Assembly (NCBI RefSeq): GCF_030282825.1 | Contig: NZ_JASTZU010000063.1 | Location: 496,001 to 560,000 of the forward strand | Direction: 5' to 3' | Length of the DNA stretch: 64,000 bases | Origin: Aquibacillus rhizosphaerae | Lineage (GTDB): Bacteria > Bacillota > Bacilli > Bacillales > Amphibacillaceae | Shown here: positions 1 to 8,150 of the stretch, one piece after another | Layout: each line of letters starts with the position of its first letter | Position numbering within the stretch: position 1 is the first letter of the stretch | Translations under genes and position numbers: made by a program | The notes under the pieces: generated by a model | Databases searched by the model: none | What the model saw: the letters and a program-made list of their open reading frames with translations, nothing else | Told to the model about the DNA's origin: nothing

Positions 1-565
1 CTTCTTCTACTGTTGCACAAGTTTCAAGGATGATACGTCCAATCATATTACAGACAAATCCATCTCCAGAGCCAATCCGATTTATAAAATTATAGCCCAT
101 AGCAAGCCCTTTTTCGTTCATACCATCGATTCTTCCTGTGATTTGCATAGAAGGGCCGATTACTGCGTAGCCTGTATCAGTAGGCTGATAGATGAGATAC
201 CTACCCTCATAACCTGCTGGATGACTATCATAATTCCGAATTAAAAAGTCAGACTCAGTTAAGATCGAGCACCCGCTCCGCCCATAATCTACATAATAGC
301 CGCCGAACTCTCTTAGCGCATCCTCCATTTTCCAATTTAACGCATCAGCCAAACCTTGAATCTCATCCAACATACCTGGTATAAATGTGGATAAAATACT
401 AATCGCTTCGTTTTCATTGATCGAAAAATGGCGTTTTCTTTTTGCTGCCCACTGTTTTTCACGGTTAGGCAAAATAGGTGATTTCTTTAATAATTCACCT
501 TGCATATATCCAAAATCATAATGATTTCCTCTAAACTGAATAATATCGCTGAAAACTTTTTTCAT
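1..565 (-). CDS. C45-type autoproteolytic acyltransferase/hydrolase (partial, 3' end outside window)
   Basis: An open frame runs from an ATG at 565 to the window edge, giving about 188 N-terminal residues, so the C-terminus is missing. Upstream is an AAAGGGGT ribosome binding site. The protein has the look of the linear amide C-N hydrolase (Ntn) family related to acyl-CoA:6-aminopenicillanate acyltransferase (peptidase family C45). A Gly-Cys-Ser-Ile-Leu stretch places a candidate catalytic cysteine near residue 99, followed by RNYDSHP, and further on GRIDGMNEKGLAMGYN, which is typical of the fold. These enzymes self-cleave before the cysteine and then hydrolyse or transfer an amide-linked acyl group. 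The true substrate cannot be told from the sequence. Confidence 0.8.
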   Translation of the reverse strand, partial: MKKVFSDIIQFRGNHYDFGYMQGELLKKSPILPNREKQWAAKRKRHFSINENEAISILSTFIPGMLDEIQGLADALNWKMEDALREFGGYYVDYGRSGCSILTESDFLIRNYDSHPAGYEGRYLIYQPTDTGYAVIGPSMQITGRIDGMNEKGLAMGYNFINRIGSGDGFVCNMIGRIILETCATVEE

Positions 566-744
566 ACATAACCCCTTTGACCAAGCATAAACCTACCGTA
601 TTTCGAAGTAGGTTCATTCATTATATAATGATTGGTCAAGGTGTTAAACGGATATGCATTTTAAGGATATGTGGAATTTGTTTTCGTGAGGGTAGAGGAT
701 TTAACAAAAGTGTAAAAGGAAAAGAGTCAGTAAGTAGCTAAATG

Positions 745-1125
745 GAAACAGGATGATTTGATAAAACGATCATACTTAAATTCGCTTATGTTAATCGCTC
801 TAGCTTAGATTCAATTATAAATAAGCGCTTGTTTAGAGCTTGTAGCCTGAATCACGTTTTCAAGTTTTTATTAATCTGGTTAAGTATGCCAGTAATGTCT
901 TCTTGTAGGTTATATTCTATTCGTGAAATCAAATCGGTTACTTGTTCTAATTTCAGCTTGCTCAAATTGCACGTTAATTTTAGATTCTGCGTGATTAAAC
1001 TTTTCGTATATCTCTATTTTCATTTGATTAGATCGCTTGTTAGATTTATTTTCTGTAAGATTAAACCTATCTTTTAAAATATCCAACTTTTTGTCGGCTT
1101 GAGGTTAAATAGGGATTTTAGATTG
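745..1125 (-). pseudogene. Decayed coiled-coil protein gene
   Basis: The reverse strand holds a run of coding-like codons starting with ADKKLDILKDRF at about 1125 and continuing through KIEIYEKFNHAESKI and QFEQAEIRTSNRFDF. It stops at a TAA near 910. A neighbouring frame then picks up the same style of sequence (YNLQEDITGILNQINKNL), and a third frame continues (NVIQATSSKQALIYN) with two stops. This pattern of two frameshifts plus nonsense codons fits a dead gene for a charged, heptad-rich protein of the kind with repeated RFD/EKF/HAE units. The family is not known with certainty. The short plus-strand frame over the same bases is most likely a shadow. Confidence 0.5.
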
Positions 1126-1253
1126 AGTTGTATGGAATTATAAGTGATGAGAGTTAAAAAAATGTGACTTTAATTTTAAAAAATTTAGTAATAATGAGTA
1201 GGTAAAAGGAAATCCGTAAAAGATAGGTATAGAAAATAACAGGGAGGATTATT

Positions 1254-1547
1254 ATGCCTATTCAAAATGATCATGAAATTCAACAATTATTTGAAGTTTC
1301 TCAGAAATTAGAGGATGCAGCACGCCAAGCGAAAAATAATGCTGACGCTGAGGCGATACAAGCGATTCAACAGGAATTGCGTGAAGTGCAGGATAAAATA
1401 CAAGATGCTCGAGGTAAAGCAATTAATGGAAGTGGTACTTCAACTGAGCCCTTATTTGAAGCTCAACTGCGTGTGGAAGAAACGCAGCACCAAATGGAAA
1501 GAGCTCTTACTAATTTGAATGCCCAGCAAGACAATGTTCAACCGTAA
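1254..1547 (+). CDS. Small helical hypothetical protein (97 aa)
   Basis: A well-placed GGGAGG site precedes the ATG. The product is rich in Glu, Gln and Ala (for example VSQKLEDAARQAKNN and ELREVQDKIQDARGK), with a Gly/Ser/Thr break near residue 60 between two predicted amphipathic helices, so a helical hairpin is likely. There is no signal peptide or membrane segment. It resembles in style the many small cytosolic helical proteins of Bacillus, but I do not recognise the family. It stands alone and is closed by a bidirectional terminator shared with the convergent hydrolase gene. Confidence 0.75.
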   Translation: MPIQNDHEIQQLFEVSQKLEDAARQAKNNADAEAIQAIQQELREVQDKIQDARGKAINGSGTSTEPLFEAQLRVEETQHQMERALTNLNAQQDNVQP

Positions 1548-1556
1548 GTTACACAT

Positions 1557-1597
1557 AAAACTACACCCAACCAATTTACCAGTTAGGTGTAGTTTTT
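1557..1597. terminator. Bidirectional intrinsic terminator
   Basis: AAAACTACACC and GGTGTAGTTTT form a stem with A and T runs on both sides. It serves the 97-residue gene on the plus strand. On the minus strand it overlaps the last codons of the convergent isochorismatase-like gene. Confidence 0.8.
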
Positions 1598-2148
1598 CTA
1601 AAAGAATCTATGTTCATGTTGTTACTCCTCTCAATAACTGAAAATGTAGAACGTTTGATAATTGTAAGTGCATTATCATTATCAACCTTACTTTCAGATG
1701 CAATACAATTCTGTGGAACCCATAAATCATATCCTCTCATATACGCATCATTTGCTGTAAATAATATGCATATATCTCCAGCGACACCAGTTATAATTAG
1801 TTTTTTTACCTGTAATTCATTAAGTAATATATCAAGAGGTGTTCCGAAAAAACCAGAATGCTTTGGTTTAATAATAAAAAAGTCGTTTTCTTCAGGCTGA
1901 AGTAATTCTACTACTTCTTTGCCGCGTCCTTTTTTACACTCTTCAACTAACTCATCAACATTGTCTTGCCACAATCCAAAATTATCATTTACATAAATAA
2001 CAGGCATTCCTTTTTCTTTGGCAATTGTTTTTAAATTTAATATTGGATCTACTGTCGAAAGAGTATTTCTTAATAGGTCCTCGCCACCGTCAAAATTCAT
2101 ATTATTAATCATATCAATAATTAATAAAGCAGTATCATGTTTCATCAT
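1576..2148 (-). CDS. Isochorismatase-fold cysteine hydrolase
   Basis: A 190-residue single-domain protein of the isochorismatase/nicotinamidase superfamily. The Asp-Lys-Cys triad is visible: Asp in ALLIIDMINNMNF (about residue 12), Lys in FIIKPKHSGFFGTPL (about 95), and Cys in GVAGDICILFTANDAYMRGY. Family members hydrolyse amides or vinyl ethers, but the substrate here is unknown. A start at the second Met is also possible, since the protein begins MMKHD. The gene is monocistronic, and its 3' end lies inside a bidirectional terminator. It is clearly different in sequence from the second member of the superfamily at 7236-7793. Confidence 0.85.
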   Translation of the reverse strand: MMKHDTALLIIDMINNMNFDGGEDLLRNTLSTVDPILNLKTIAKEKGMPVIYVNDNFGLWQDNVDELVEECKKGRGKEVVELLQPEENDFFIIKPKHSGFFGTPLDILLNELQVKKLIITGVAGDICILFTANDAYMRGYDLWVPQNCIASESKVDNDNALTIIKRSTFSVIERSNNMNIDSFRKTTPNW

Positions 2149-2418
2149 TTAGCACTCTCCGTCCTTTTTTTGATGTAACTTGTTATGGAATTCTGTCAAA
2201 CCTTTTTATTGTTAATGATATTTATGTATAACAGATTCCTCTAACCTTGTTAAATTAAACAAAAGCGAAGGTGCTTTATCCCTATTTTTATAGTTTTCAC
2301 ATTTATAATACTTGCTATAAGCTAATTTCTGTGTGAAAAACAATCGTTGTAAACTTTTCCTTTTAATTGAAGCACAAATTCTTCTTCACATAACTGATTT
2401 TGATTCGAAATTAGAAGT

Positions 2419-2446
2419 GACCATCAATGGATATCCATTGATGGTC
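2419..2446. repeat. Perfect 28-bp palindrome in the 2149-2549 intergenic stretch
   Basis: Fourteen bases beginning GACCATCAATGG are followed at once by their exact reverse complement. Flanking bases extend a weaker match (AGTGA left, TCACT-like right). It lies about 100 bases past the stop of the minus-strand YheC/D gene, so it may act as its terminator, but there is no clear T-run in that direction. A protein-binding site is the alternative. The rest of 2149-2549 holds the promoter region of the hydrolase gene and no gene that I can support. Confidence 0.6.
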
Positions 2447-2549
2447 ATTTCACTTAGAATAAATATCATATTTCAGTTAATAATTCATATGTTGTTACAA
2501 GTGGAAGAGGTTAGTTTTATATTGAAGGGGAGCCAAGCGAACCATCACT

Positions 2550-3350
2550 TCACATCCTCGCTTTGTCTACAGAAACCATTTGTTTATATATATTTTTGTT
2601 GGGTAATTTCTTGAATAATTTATAATCTGGTCTTCCATTTCTATCGTTTGTATTGACTTCCAACAGCCATAGATTACCATATTGATCTACACCAAAATCC
2701 GCTCCGATATCAGCAAATAGATAGTGATAATCCAAAAGGTTGGCAATTGCAAAAGCGGATTTTACCAAGTTTGCTTTAACTGCTTTTACGTGATAAGAAT
2801 TAAATAAGTGTTGTAAGACAATGTCTGTTTCTATTACACCGCCTCCTTTTGAAAATAAATTGGAAACAATAGCGTTTTCACCACCCATACGAATTAAATC
2901 CCCGGCATATAGCCAGTATCCATTCTTATCACGTTGTAAGTGTACACGAATGTCAAAAGCACGGTTTTCAAAAGGAAGCAGTGGTGCTTGCTTTTGAATA
3001 ATGGCGTGTGTATTAGAATATTGGTGAACGACTCGTTGTTGTAAAACCTCCTTAGTAGGAAGAAGTTCCTCAGTTCCATTAGGATGTTGTAAAATAAAGC
3101 CCTGAGCGTTAGGAGTAACAAGTGAAATGTATTTTCCAGACCATGTGTCTACCGGTTTAATGAAAAATGAAGCCCTATTATTAGCAAATAAATCTACAGA
3201 TTGGCTTGTTAAATAATTTGTATAAGGAATATGAAAAGGGAACTTATAAGGAGCCAGTAGCTTATACATTTCCCATTTATTAAAATAAAGACGTTCTTTA
3301 TCAAAGTGCACACGCATCACTCCACTATGGTTATAACTATGATTGTCCAT
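2550..3350 (-). CDS. YheC/YheD-family ATP-grasp protein (endospore coat-associated)
   Basis: A 266-residue protein matching the YheC/YheD ATP-grasp family of Bacillus endospore coat-associated proteins. Telling motifs are NNRASFFIKPVDTWSGKYI (nucleotide-binding loop region), FDIRVHLQRDKNGYWLYAGD, and the metal/ATP-binding end DIGADFGVDQYGN followed by LLEVNTND. Length is shorter than full YheC/YheD proteins (about 360-450 residues), so this is the compact form that is essentially the ATP-grasp core. AAGGGG lies upstream of the ATG. It probably forms an amide or ester bond in the spore or cell envelope, but no substrate is known from the sequence. Confidence 0.85.
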   Translation of the reverse strand: MDNHSYNHSGVMRVHFDKERLYFNKWEMYKLLAPYKFPFHIPYTNYLTSQSVDLFANNRASFFIKPVDTWSGKYISLVTPNAQGFILQHPNGTEELLPTKEVLQQRVVHQYSNTHAIIQKQAPLLPFENRAFDIRVHLQRDKNGYWLYAGDLIRMGGENAIVSNLFSKGGGVIETDIVLQHLFNSYHVKAVKANLVKSAFAIANLLDYHYLFADIGADFGVDQYGNLWLLEVNTNDRNGRPDYKLFKKLPNKNIYKQMVSVDKARM

Positions 3351-3538
3351 AAATCAATACCCCTTTCAACTTCTACAGTATAAGCATATGGTCTAAATGG
3401 GCATTTTGTTACAGAATTAAAAAACAATAAAGCCAATTCTTTTAGGTGTGGAAATAAATATGAATCGTTTCTTTTGAGTACAGGGTTCGAGAGTGGCATA
3501 CTTTAAAGAGACAGAATGAGCTCAAGGAGGAATTTTAA

Positions 3539-4549
3539 ATGACAGTTATGAATAGACAGATTATTTTAGCGGAAAGACCAACCGGTACACCAGATCATCG
3601 TTCGTTTAAGTTTGTAGAACGAGAAATAGGAGAACCAGGTGATGGACAAATACTAATCCAAACGCATTATGTATCTGTTGACCCATATATGCGCGGACGT
3701 ATGATTGATGCAGAATCTTATGTGGAACCATTTAAGATTGGAGATGTGATTCAAGGAGGTTCGATTGGAGAAGTAATTGAATCTAAATCGAATCAATATA
3801 AAAAAGGTGATATGGTCATCGGAATGTTTGGTTGGCAAGAGTATTATATTGCAAATGAAACTGAGGTACGCACGATTGACCCGAATTTTGCACCTATAAC
3901 TACAAATTTGGGTGTATTAGGAATGACTGGTTTGACTGCATATTTTGGTTTACTGGATATTGGGAAACCAAAAGCAGGAGAAACAGTTGTTATTTCGGGG
4001 GCAGCAGGTGCTGTTGGATCAGTGGTAGGACAAATTGCTAAAATTCAAGGTGCACGAGTTGTTGGAATAGCGGGTTCTGAAGAAAAAGTTACTTATTTAA
4101 AGGAAGAGCTAGATTTTGATGAAGTCATAAACTATAAGAAATCGGAAGACATTGAAATGGATATAAAAGCAGCTTGTCCAAATGGAGTGGATGTGTATTT
4201 CGATAATGTTGGTGGTGATATTTCTGATGCAGTCTTAACCCAGTTGAACCGATTTGCACGTGTTCCAGTTTGTGGTGCAATTTCTTCTTATAATTTAGAG
4301 GAGATTGATCTTGGGCCACGGGTTCAAACGGTTTTAATAAAGAAAAGTGCCCTTATGCAAGGTTTTACCGTAGGGAATTACGCAGATCGGTTTCAGGAGG
4401 GTGCAAGTCAACTAGGTCAATGGTTAAAAGAAGAGAAACTCACATACCGCGAAACAATTCGAGAAGGATTTGACTCGATTCCGGATGCTTTTTTAGATTT
4501 ATTTAAAGGGGAAAATATCGGTAAGTTACTTGTGAAGGTTGGAAAGTAG
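3539..4549 (+). CDS. yfmJ: NADP-dependent MDR-family oxidoreductase (YfmJ/prostaglandin reductase type)
   Basis: A 336-residue zinc-free medium-chain reductase. It shows the family's N-terminal SVDPYMRGRM motif and the NADP-binding loop GAAGAVGSVVGQIAK at about residues 153-167. Length equals that of B. subtilis YfmJ. The family reduces the double bond of alpha,beta-unsaturated ketones and aldehydes with NADPH, so a detoxifying role is likely. An AAGGAGG site sits 7 bases before the ATG. A second ATG three codons in is less likely. The gene is monocistronic with a terminator downstream. Confidence 0.9.
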   Translation: MTVMNRQIILAERPTGTPDHRSFKFVEREIGEPGDGQILIQTHYVSVDPYMRGRMIDAESYVEPFKIGDVIQGGSIGEVIESKSNQYKKGDMVIGMFGWQEYYIANETEVRTIDPNFAPITTNLGVLGMTGLTAYFGLLDIGKPKAGETVVISGAAGAVGSVVGQIAKIQGARVVGIAGSEEKVTYLKEELDFDEVINYKKSEDIEMDIKAACPNGVDVYFDNVGGDISDAVLTQLNRFARVPVCGAISSYNLEEIDLGPRVQTVLIKKSALMQGFTVGNYADRFQEGASQLGQWLKEEKLTYRETIREGFDSIPDAFLDLFKGENIGKLLVKVGK

Positions 4550-4615
4550 AATTAACAAAAGTTTATATGGACTATTGCCGGGGAAATAAATATTAAATAC
4601 GTTGACGATTTAAGG

Positions 4616-4652
4616 AGGGAGTACCAATTTTGATATTGGGGCTCTCTTCTTA
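4616..4652 (+). terminator. Intrinsic terminator after the yfmJ-like gene
   Basis: GGGAGTACCAAT pairs with ATTGGGGCTCTC (one mismatch and wobble pairs), followed by a T-rich tail TTCTTAAT. It precedes the cardiolipin synthase promoter region. Confidence 0.5.
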
Positions 4653-4690
4653 ATATTTAAATCTTATAAAATGAATCGAGGGATTTACAT

Positions 4691-6196
4691 ATGAAACGTA
4701 ACCGGCAATTTGTATTATTTATAGTACTAATAGTAACGTGTTATATTTCTTTAGCTTCAGCATTTTCAAATGTTATAAATATTACTTCTTTTTTAGTTTA
4801 CCTAATCACGATTTTTTCCATTATATATATGCTTCTCTTAGAAAACCGATCACCATATAGGACACTTCTGTGGATTTATGTACTTCTTTTTGTGCCGATT
4901 ATCGGCTATATTTTCTTTATTTATTCAGGACAATTAGAAGTGAAAGGCCATCTCTTTCGGAGTAAACGTGAGGAAACAAATAAATTAATGAAAAATAAGT
5001 ATTCATTTAACCCTTCTACCCAATGGAATAACATCACTGAAGCTCAAAAAAATCTTTCACGATTAATCGATAAATTTAGTAATAATCAAATCAGCTTTCA
5101 TTCGATTTCAAAAGTTCTGAAAAATGGTGATGAGACTTTTTCTACAATAAAAAAGGAAATAGAGCAGGCTGATTATTACATCCATTTAGAATACTTTACA
5201 ATTAAATCAGATCAAATTGGGAAAGAAATCATAGATTTGTTGTGTTCTAAAGCAGAACATGGAGTTGAAGTTCGGCTTATTTTTGATGCATTTGGAAGTA
5301 CTAAATTATCTAATACATCCATCCGTGAAATGGAGAAAGCTGGAATAGAAGTATATACTTTTCTGCCAATTAAAAAAGGATTCTTTAATCAAAAATTAAA
5401 TTTCAGAAATCATCGAAAAATAATCATCATCGATGGAGAAGTTGGATTTGTTGGAGGTTTAAATATTGGTGATGAATATTTAGGACTAGACCCTAAACTT
5501 GGTTTTTGGCGAGACACGCACCTTATGTTAAAAGGGGAAGTAATAAAAACACTTCAAGATACGTTTATATTGGATTGGAATTTTGTTTCAGGGAAAACAT
5601 TACAAAATTCGAAGTACATGAACACAAGCCCTGTTGAAGAAATTCAGGGCGGAGTTCAAATTCTCCCAAGTGGGCCGGATTCACCTGTTGATGGAATAAT
5701 GAGTGATTTATATTATGAACTTATAACATCTGCAAAAACGTCCATTCTAATTGCTACTCCATACTTTGTTCCTAATAAAGCAATCAGAACCGCCTTGGCA
5801 ATGGCAAGTGCAAAAGGGGTAGATGTGAAATTATTAACTCCTGAAATAAATGATAGCTTTTTAACAAAATACGCAACAAGATCCTATTTTACTGAAATGC
5901 TTGATTATGGTATCGACGTATATTCATATAAAAAGGGCTTTCTTCATGAGAAATTAATTGTTATTGATGAACAGTTTGCAACTGTTGGAACAGCAAATAT
6001 CGATTTAAGAAGTTTACATTTAAATTTTGAAATCAATGCTTTTCTTTTTGAAACTGACAGCATTAAAGACCTTGTTGCTCATTATAAAGAAGACTTGCAA
6101 GATAGTAGTAGAATCAACATTTCTGCTTATCAAGAGCGTGGGCTAGTAGTACGAACAAAGGAATCATTTGCCCGTCTTTTTTCGACGATATTATAA
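4691..6196 (+). CDS. cls: Cardiolipin synthase
   Basis: A 501-residue membrane-bound phospholipase D-type enzyme that joins two phosphatidylglycerols into cardiolipin and glycerol. Two N-terminal membrane segments (about residues 7-28 and 35-75) precede two HKD motifs. The first is HRKIIIIDGEVGFVGGLNIGD at about residue 240, the second HEKLIVIDEQFATVGTANID at about 419. Length and order match Bacillus Cls proteins. The start ATG has a GAGGG site. Transcription appears to end at a hairpin near 6390. A role in membrane lipid adjustment, for instance under salt stress, is known for the family. Confidence 0.95.
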   Translation: MKRNRQFVLFIVLIVTCYISLASAFSNVINITSFLVYLITIFSIIYMLLLENRSPYRTLLWIYVLLFVPIIGYIFFIYSGQLEVKGHLFRSKREETNKLMKNKYSFNPSTQWNNITEAQKNLSRLIDKFSNNQISFHSISKVLKNGDETFSTIKKEIEQADYYIHLEYFTIKSDQIGKEIIDLLCSKAEHGVEVRLIFDAFGSTKLSNTSIREMEKAGIEVYTFLPIKKGFFNQKLNFRNHRKIIIIDGEVGFVGGLNIGDEYLGLDPKLGFWRDTHLMLKGEVIKTLQDTFILDWNFVSGKTLQNSKYMNTSPVEEIQGGVQILPSGPDSPVDGIMSDLYYELITSAKTSILIATPYFVPNKAIRTALAMASAKGVDVKLLTPEINDSFLTKYATRSYFTEMLDYGIDVYSYKKGFLHEKLIVIDEQFATVGTANIDLRSLHLNFEINAFLFETDSIKDLVAHYKEDLQDSSRINISAYQERGLVVRTKESFARLFSTIL

Positions 6197-6215
6197 AAAG
6201 GCCTACCACGCCTGA

Positions 6216-6261
6216 AGTCTCGGACAATCCTCTATGTGACAAAAAACGCCGCTCCGAGACT
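6216..6261. repeat. Inverted repeat with long loop downstream of cls
   Basis: AGTCTCGGA and TCCGAGACT are perfect 9-base arms separated by about 28 bases that include a run of six A. It has no T-run and is not an obvious terminator. Confidence 0.5.
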
Positions 6262-6376
6262 AGTCATAATTTCCCTAAGGTGAGTCAATCACTAAACACG
6301 TCTAATGTTTAATTTTATAAACTACTGAGATAGAATCAGTGTAGGAATTTAATTAAATACATAGGAAACTTAAAGA

Positions 6377-6399
6377 GCCACCTTCCATTGGTGGCTTTT
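6377..6399 (+). terminator. Intrinsic terminator
   Basis: GCCACC, a 7-base loop, GGTGGC and TTTT. It probably ends the cls transcript. The rest of 6197-6568 holds the long-loop inverted repeat and the promoter region of the DUF1456 gene, with no further gene. Confidence 0.75.
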
Positions 6400-6568
6400 G
6401 AGTTATATTATACTGTTAATGCTTCTCCTTGTTGTTGGTGCGTGTTCGAGATACAATATGAGAGACCATATCTTGTTATTAGATAAGAACTAAGCATAAA
6501 TAAAGTGTGGATGACAGAACGAATAAAATAGAAAATATTGGCAAACAGTCTAGGAGGTTTAACGTAAT

Positions 6569-7090
6569 ATGGATAATAATGATATATTAATTAGATTAAG
6601 ATATGCTTTGGATATAAAAGATGCAGACATGGTAAGAATTTTTAAACTTGGGGACGTAGATGTAACTAAAGAAGAAGTGCAAAAGCTTCTCATAAAATCA
6701 AAAGACAGTTACTACGATAATGAATTTGACGATGAGACGGAAGAGGAAGAAGAGAATATAAAATGTCATAATTCTACCTTGGAGTCATTTTTAAATGGTC
6801 TAATTATATTTAAAAGAGGAAAACAAGAACCAAAACCAGGGCAACCTGAAAAACCAGTCATGACGATAAAGAAAAATGGAAGTGTTAATAACGTACTTCT
6901 AAAAAAAGTAAAAATAGCACTTGCGTTAACTAGTGAGGACATGCTTGATATATTAGAATCAGCTGGAGTCACCGTAACAAAAGGTGAACTTAGTGCCATC
7001 TTGAGAAAAGAAGGGCATAAGAATTATATGGAGTGTGGTGACAAATACGCCCGGAATTTCCTAAAAGGACTAGCTATCAGGTATAGATAG
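6569..7090 (+). CDS. DUF1456 (YehS-like) protein
   Basis: A 173-residue protein with two copies of the DUF1456 repeat, each of the form NDILIRLRYAL...DMVRIFKLGD...V and NNVLLKKVKIALALTSEDML...ESAGV. The first repeat lies around residues 1-50 and the second around 105-160, joined by an acidic linker (DDETEEEEEN). This is the layout of E. coli YehS and its Bacillus relatives, whose function is unknown. An AGGAGG site precedes the ATG. No membrane segment is visible and it appears monocistronic. Confidence 0.85.
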   Translation: MDNNDILIRLRYALDIKDADMVRIFKLGDVDVTKEEVQKLLIKSKDSYYDNEFDDETEEEEENIKCHNSTLESFLNGLIIFKRGKQEPKPGQPEKPVMTIKKNGSVNNVLLKKVKIALALTSEDMLDILESAGVTVTKGELSAILRKEGHKNYMECGDKYARNFLKGLAIRYR

Positions 7091-7235
7091 GAAGCTTGGC
7101 TCAAGAGTATGGTGCCGTTTCTAATACTTTGAAAATATCATCTAAGTTATGTTCAGTTGGGTATTAGTATATTAAAAAAAGTGGAAGGACTTAACGTCTT
7201 AGTGCTTTATGGTAATAAACGAAGGAGGAATTTTA

Positions 7236-7793
7236 TTGAAACAAGCTCTACTAATCATTGACGCTCAACAGGAATTAATAGAAGGTAATTGGGAAGAACA
7301 AGAGGTTTATCAGAAAGAAAAACTAATTAATAATATTAATATAGTCATTGAAAAAGCACTAAAAGAAAGTGTATCGATTGTTTTTATAAGAGATTTAGAC
7401 GTTTCTGAGGGAGAAGGACCAGGATTCCAAATACATAATGAAATTATTGTGCCCTCTACTACTGTCATATTTGATAAAGCGGCCACAAATTCCTTTTATG
7501 GGACACCGTTACACAATTATTTAAAGGAGAACAATATAGAGCATCTCGTAATTATGGGATGTAAGACAGAACATTGTATAGATACAGCAGTTAGAACGGC
7601 AACAATTAATGACTTTGATGTCACATTAGTAGGCGATGGTCATTCTACGTCAGATTCGAAAGTATTATCTGCCAAACAGATAATTTCTCATCATAATGAA
7701 ATACTGCACGGTCATTATAATGTAGATAACTTTTCACTTGTAAGGAATACGGATGATGATCTGTTCATTCCTAATCATAATAAATATAGGTGA
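7236..7793 (+). CDS. Isochorismatase-fold cysteine hydrolase (second copy)
   Basis: A single-domain hydrolase of 185 residues. The TTG at 7236 is chosen because a perfect AAGGAGG ends 8 bases before it. The ATG at 7209 would place that site inside the coding sequence. Triad residues are Asp in ALLIIDAQQELIEG, Lys in IFDKAATNSFYGT and Cys in MGCKTEHCIDTAVRTA. The C-terminal GDGHSTSDS is typical of the family. It is only distantly similar to the gene at 1576-2148, so it is not a recent duplicate. The substrate is unknown. Confidence 0.85.
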   Translation: MKQALLIIDAQQELIEGNWEEQEVYQKEKLINNINIVIEKALKESVSIVFIRDLDVSEGEGPGFQIHNEIIVPSTTVIFDKAATNSFYGTPLHNYLKENNIEHLVIMGCKTEHCIDTAVRTATINDFDVTLVGDGHSTSDSKVLSAKQIISHHNEILHGHYNVDNFSLVRNTDDDLFIPNHNKYR

Positions 7794-7843
7794 TTAGGAA
7801 AGGGCACGATTGCTTTTTTAAAATACATAACAATTAGAAAAGT

Positions 7844-7880
7844 GGAACATGAGAATGGATGGTTCTTATGTTTCTTTTTT
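7844..7880 (+). terminator. Intrinsic terminator
   Basis: GAACATGAGAA and TTCTTATGTTT form an 11-bp stem with two G-U pairs, followed by CTTTTTT. It ends the hydrolase gene. The remaining 7881-8150 carries only the promoter region of the KaiC-like gene. Confidence 0.7.
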
Positions 7881-8150
7881 ATAGAAAATTGATTAGTAAT
7901 AATTAATCGCCTAACACAACAATCCATTACACTGTATTAAGCTTGTAGGGACGAGAAATCTTTTCCATCTCCCAATTGTTGCGAAATATGTAATAATTCC
8001 CTTACTTTATAGGTTCACTACTATGGTAAAATAAATCTAGCATTGAACCCAACCCTATACACAAAAATATACACAACTAGAACTAGATACAAACACGAAA
8101 AAATCAAGATTTTTTTTGTTTGTAATCCGTAATAAAAAGGGGTAGTGAAG

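Noticed and set aside
829-1077. 82-residue plus-strand open frame
   Set aside because: No ribosome binding site and unnatural composition; it is the shadow of the decayed coiled-coil gene on the other strand.
2333-2614. 93-residue plus-strand open frame
   Set aside because: It runs across the palindrome and into the 3' end of the YheC/D gene, has no binding site and reads unlike a protein.
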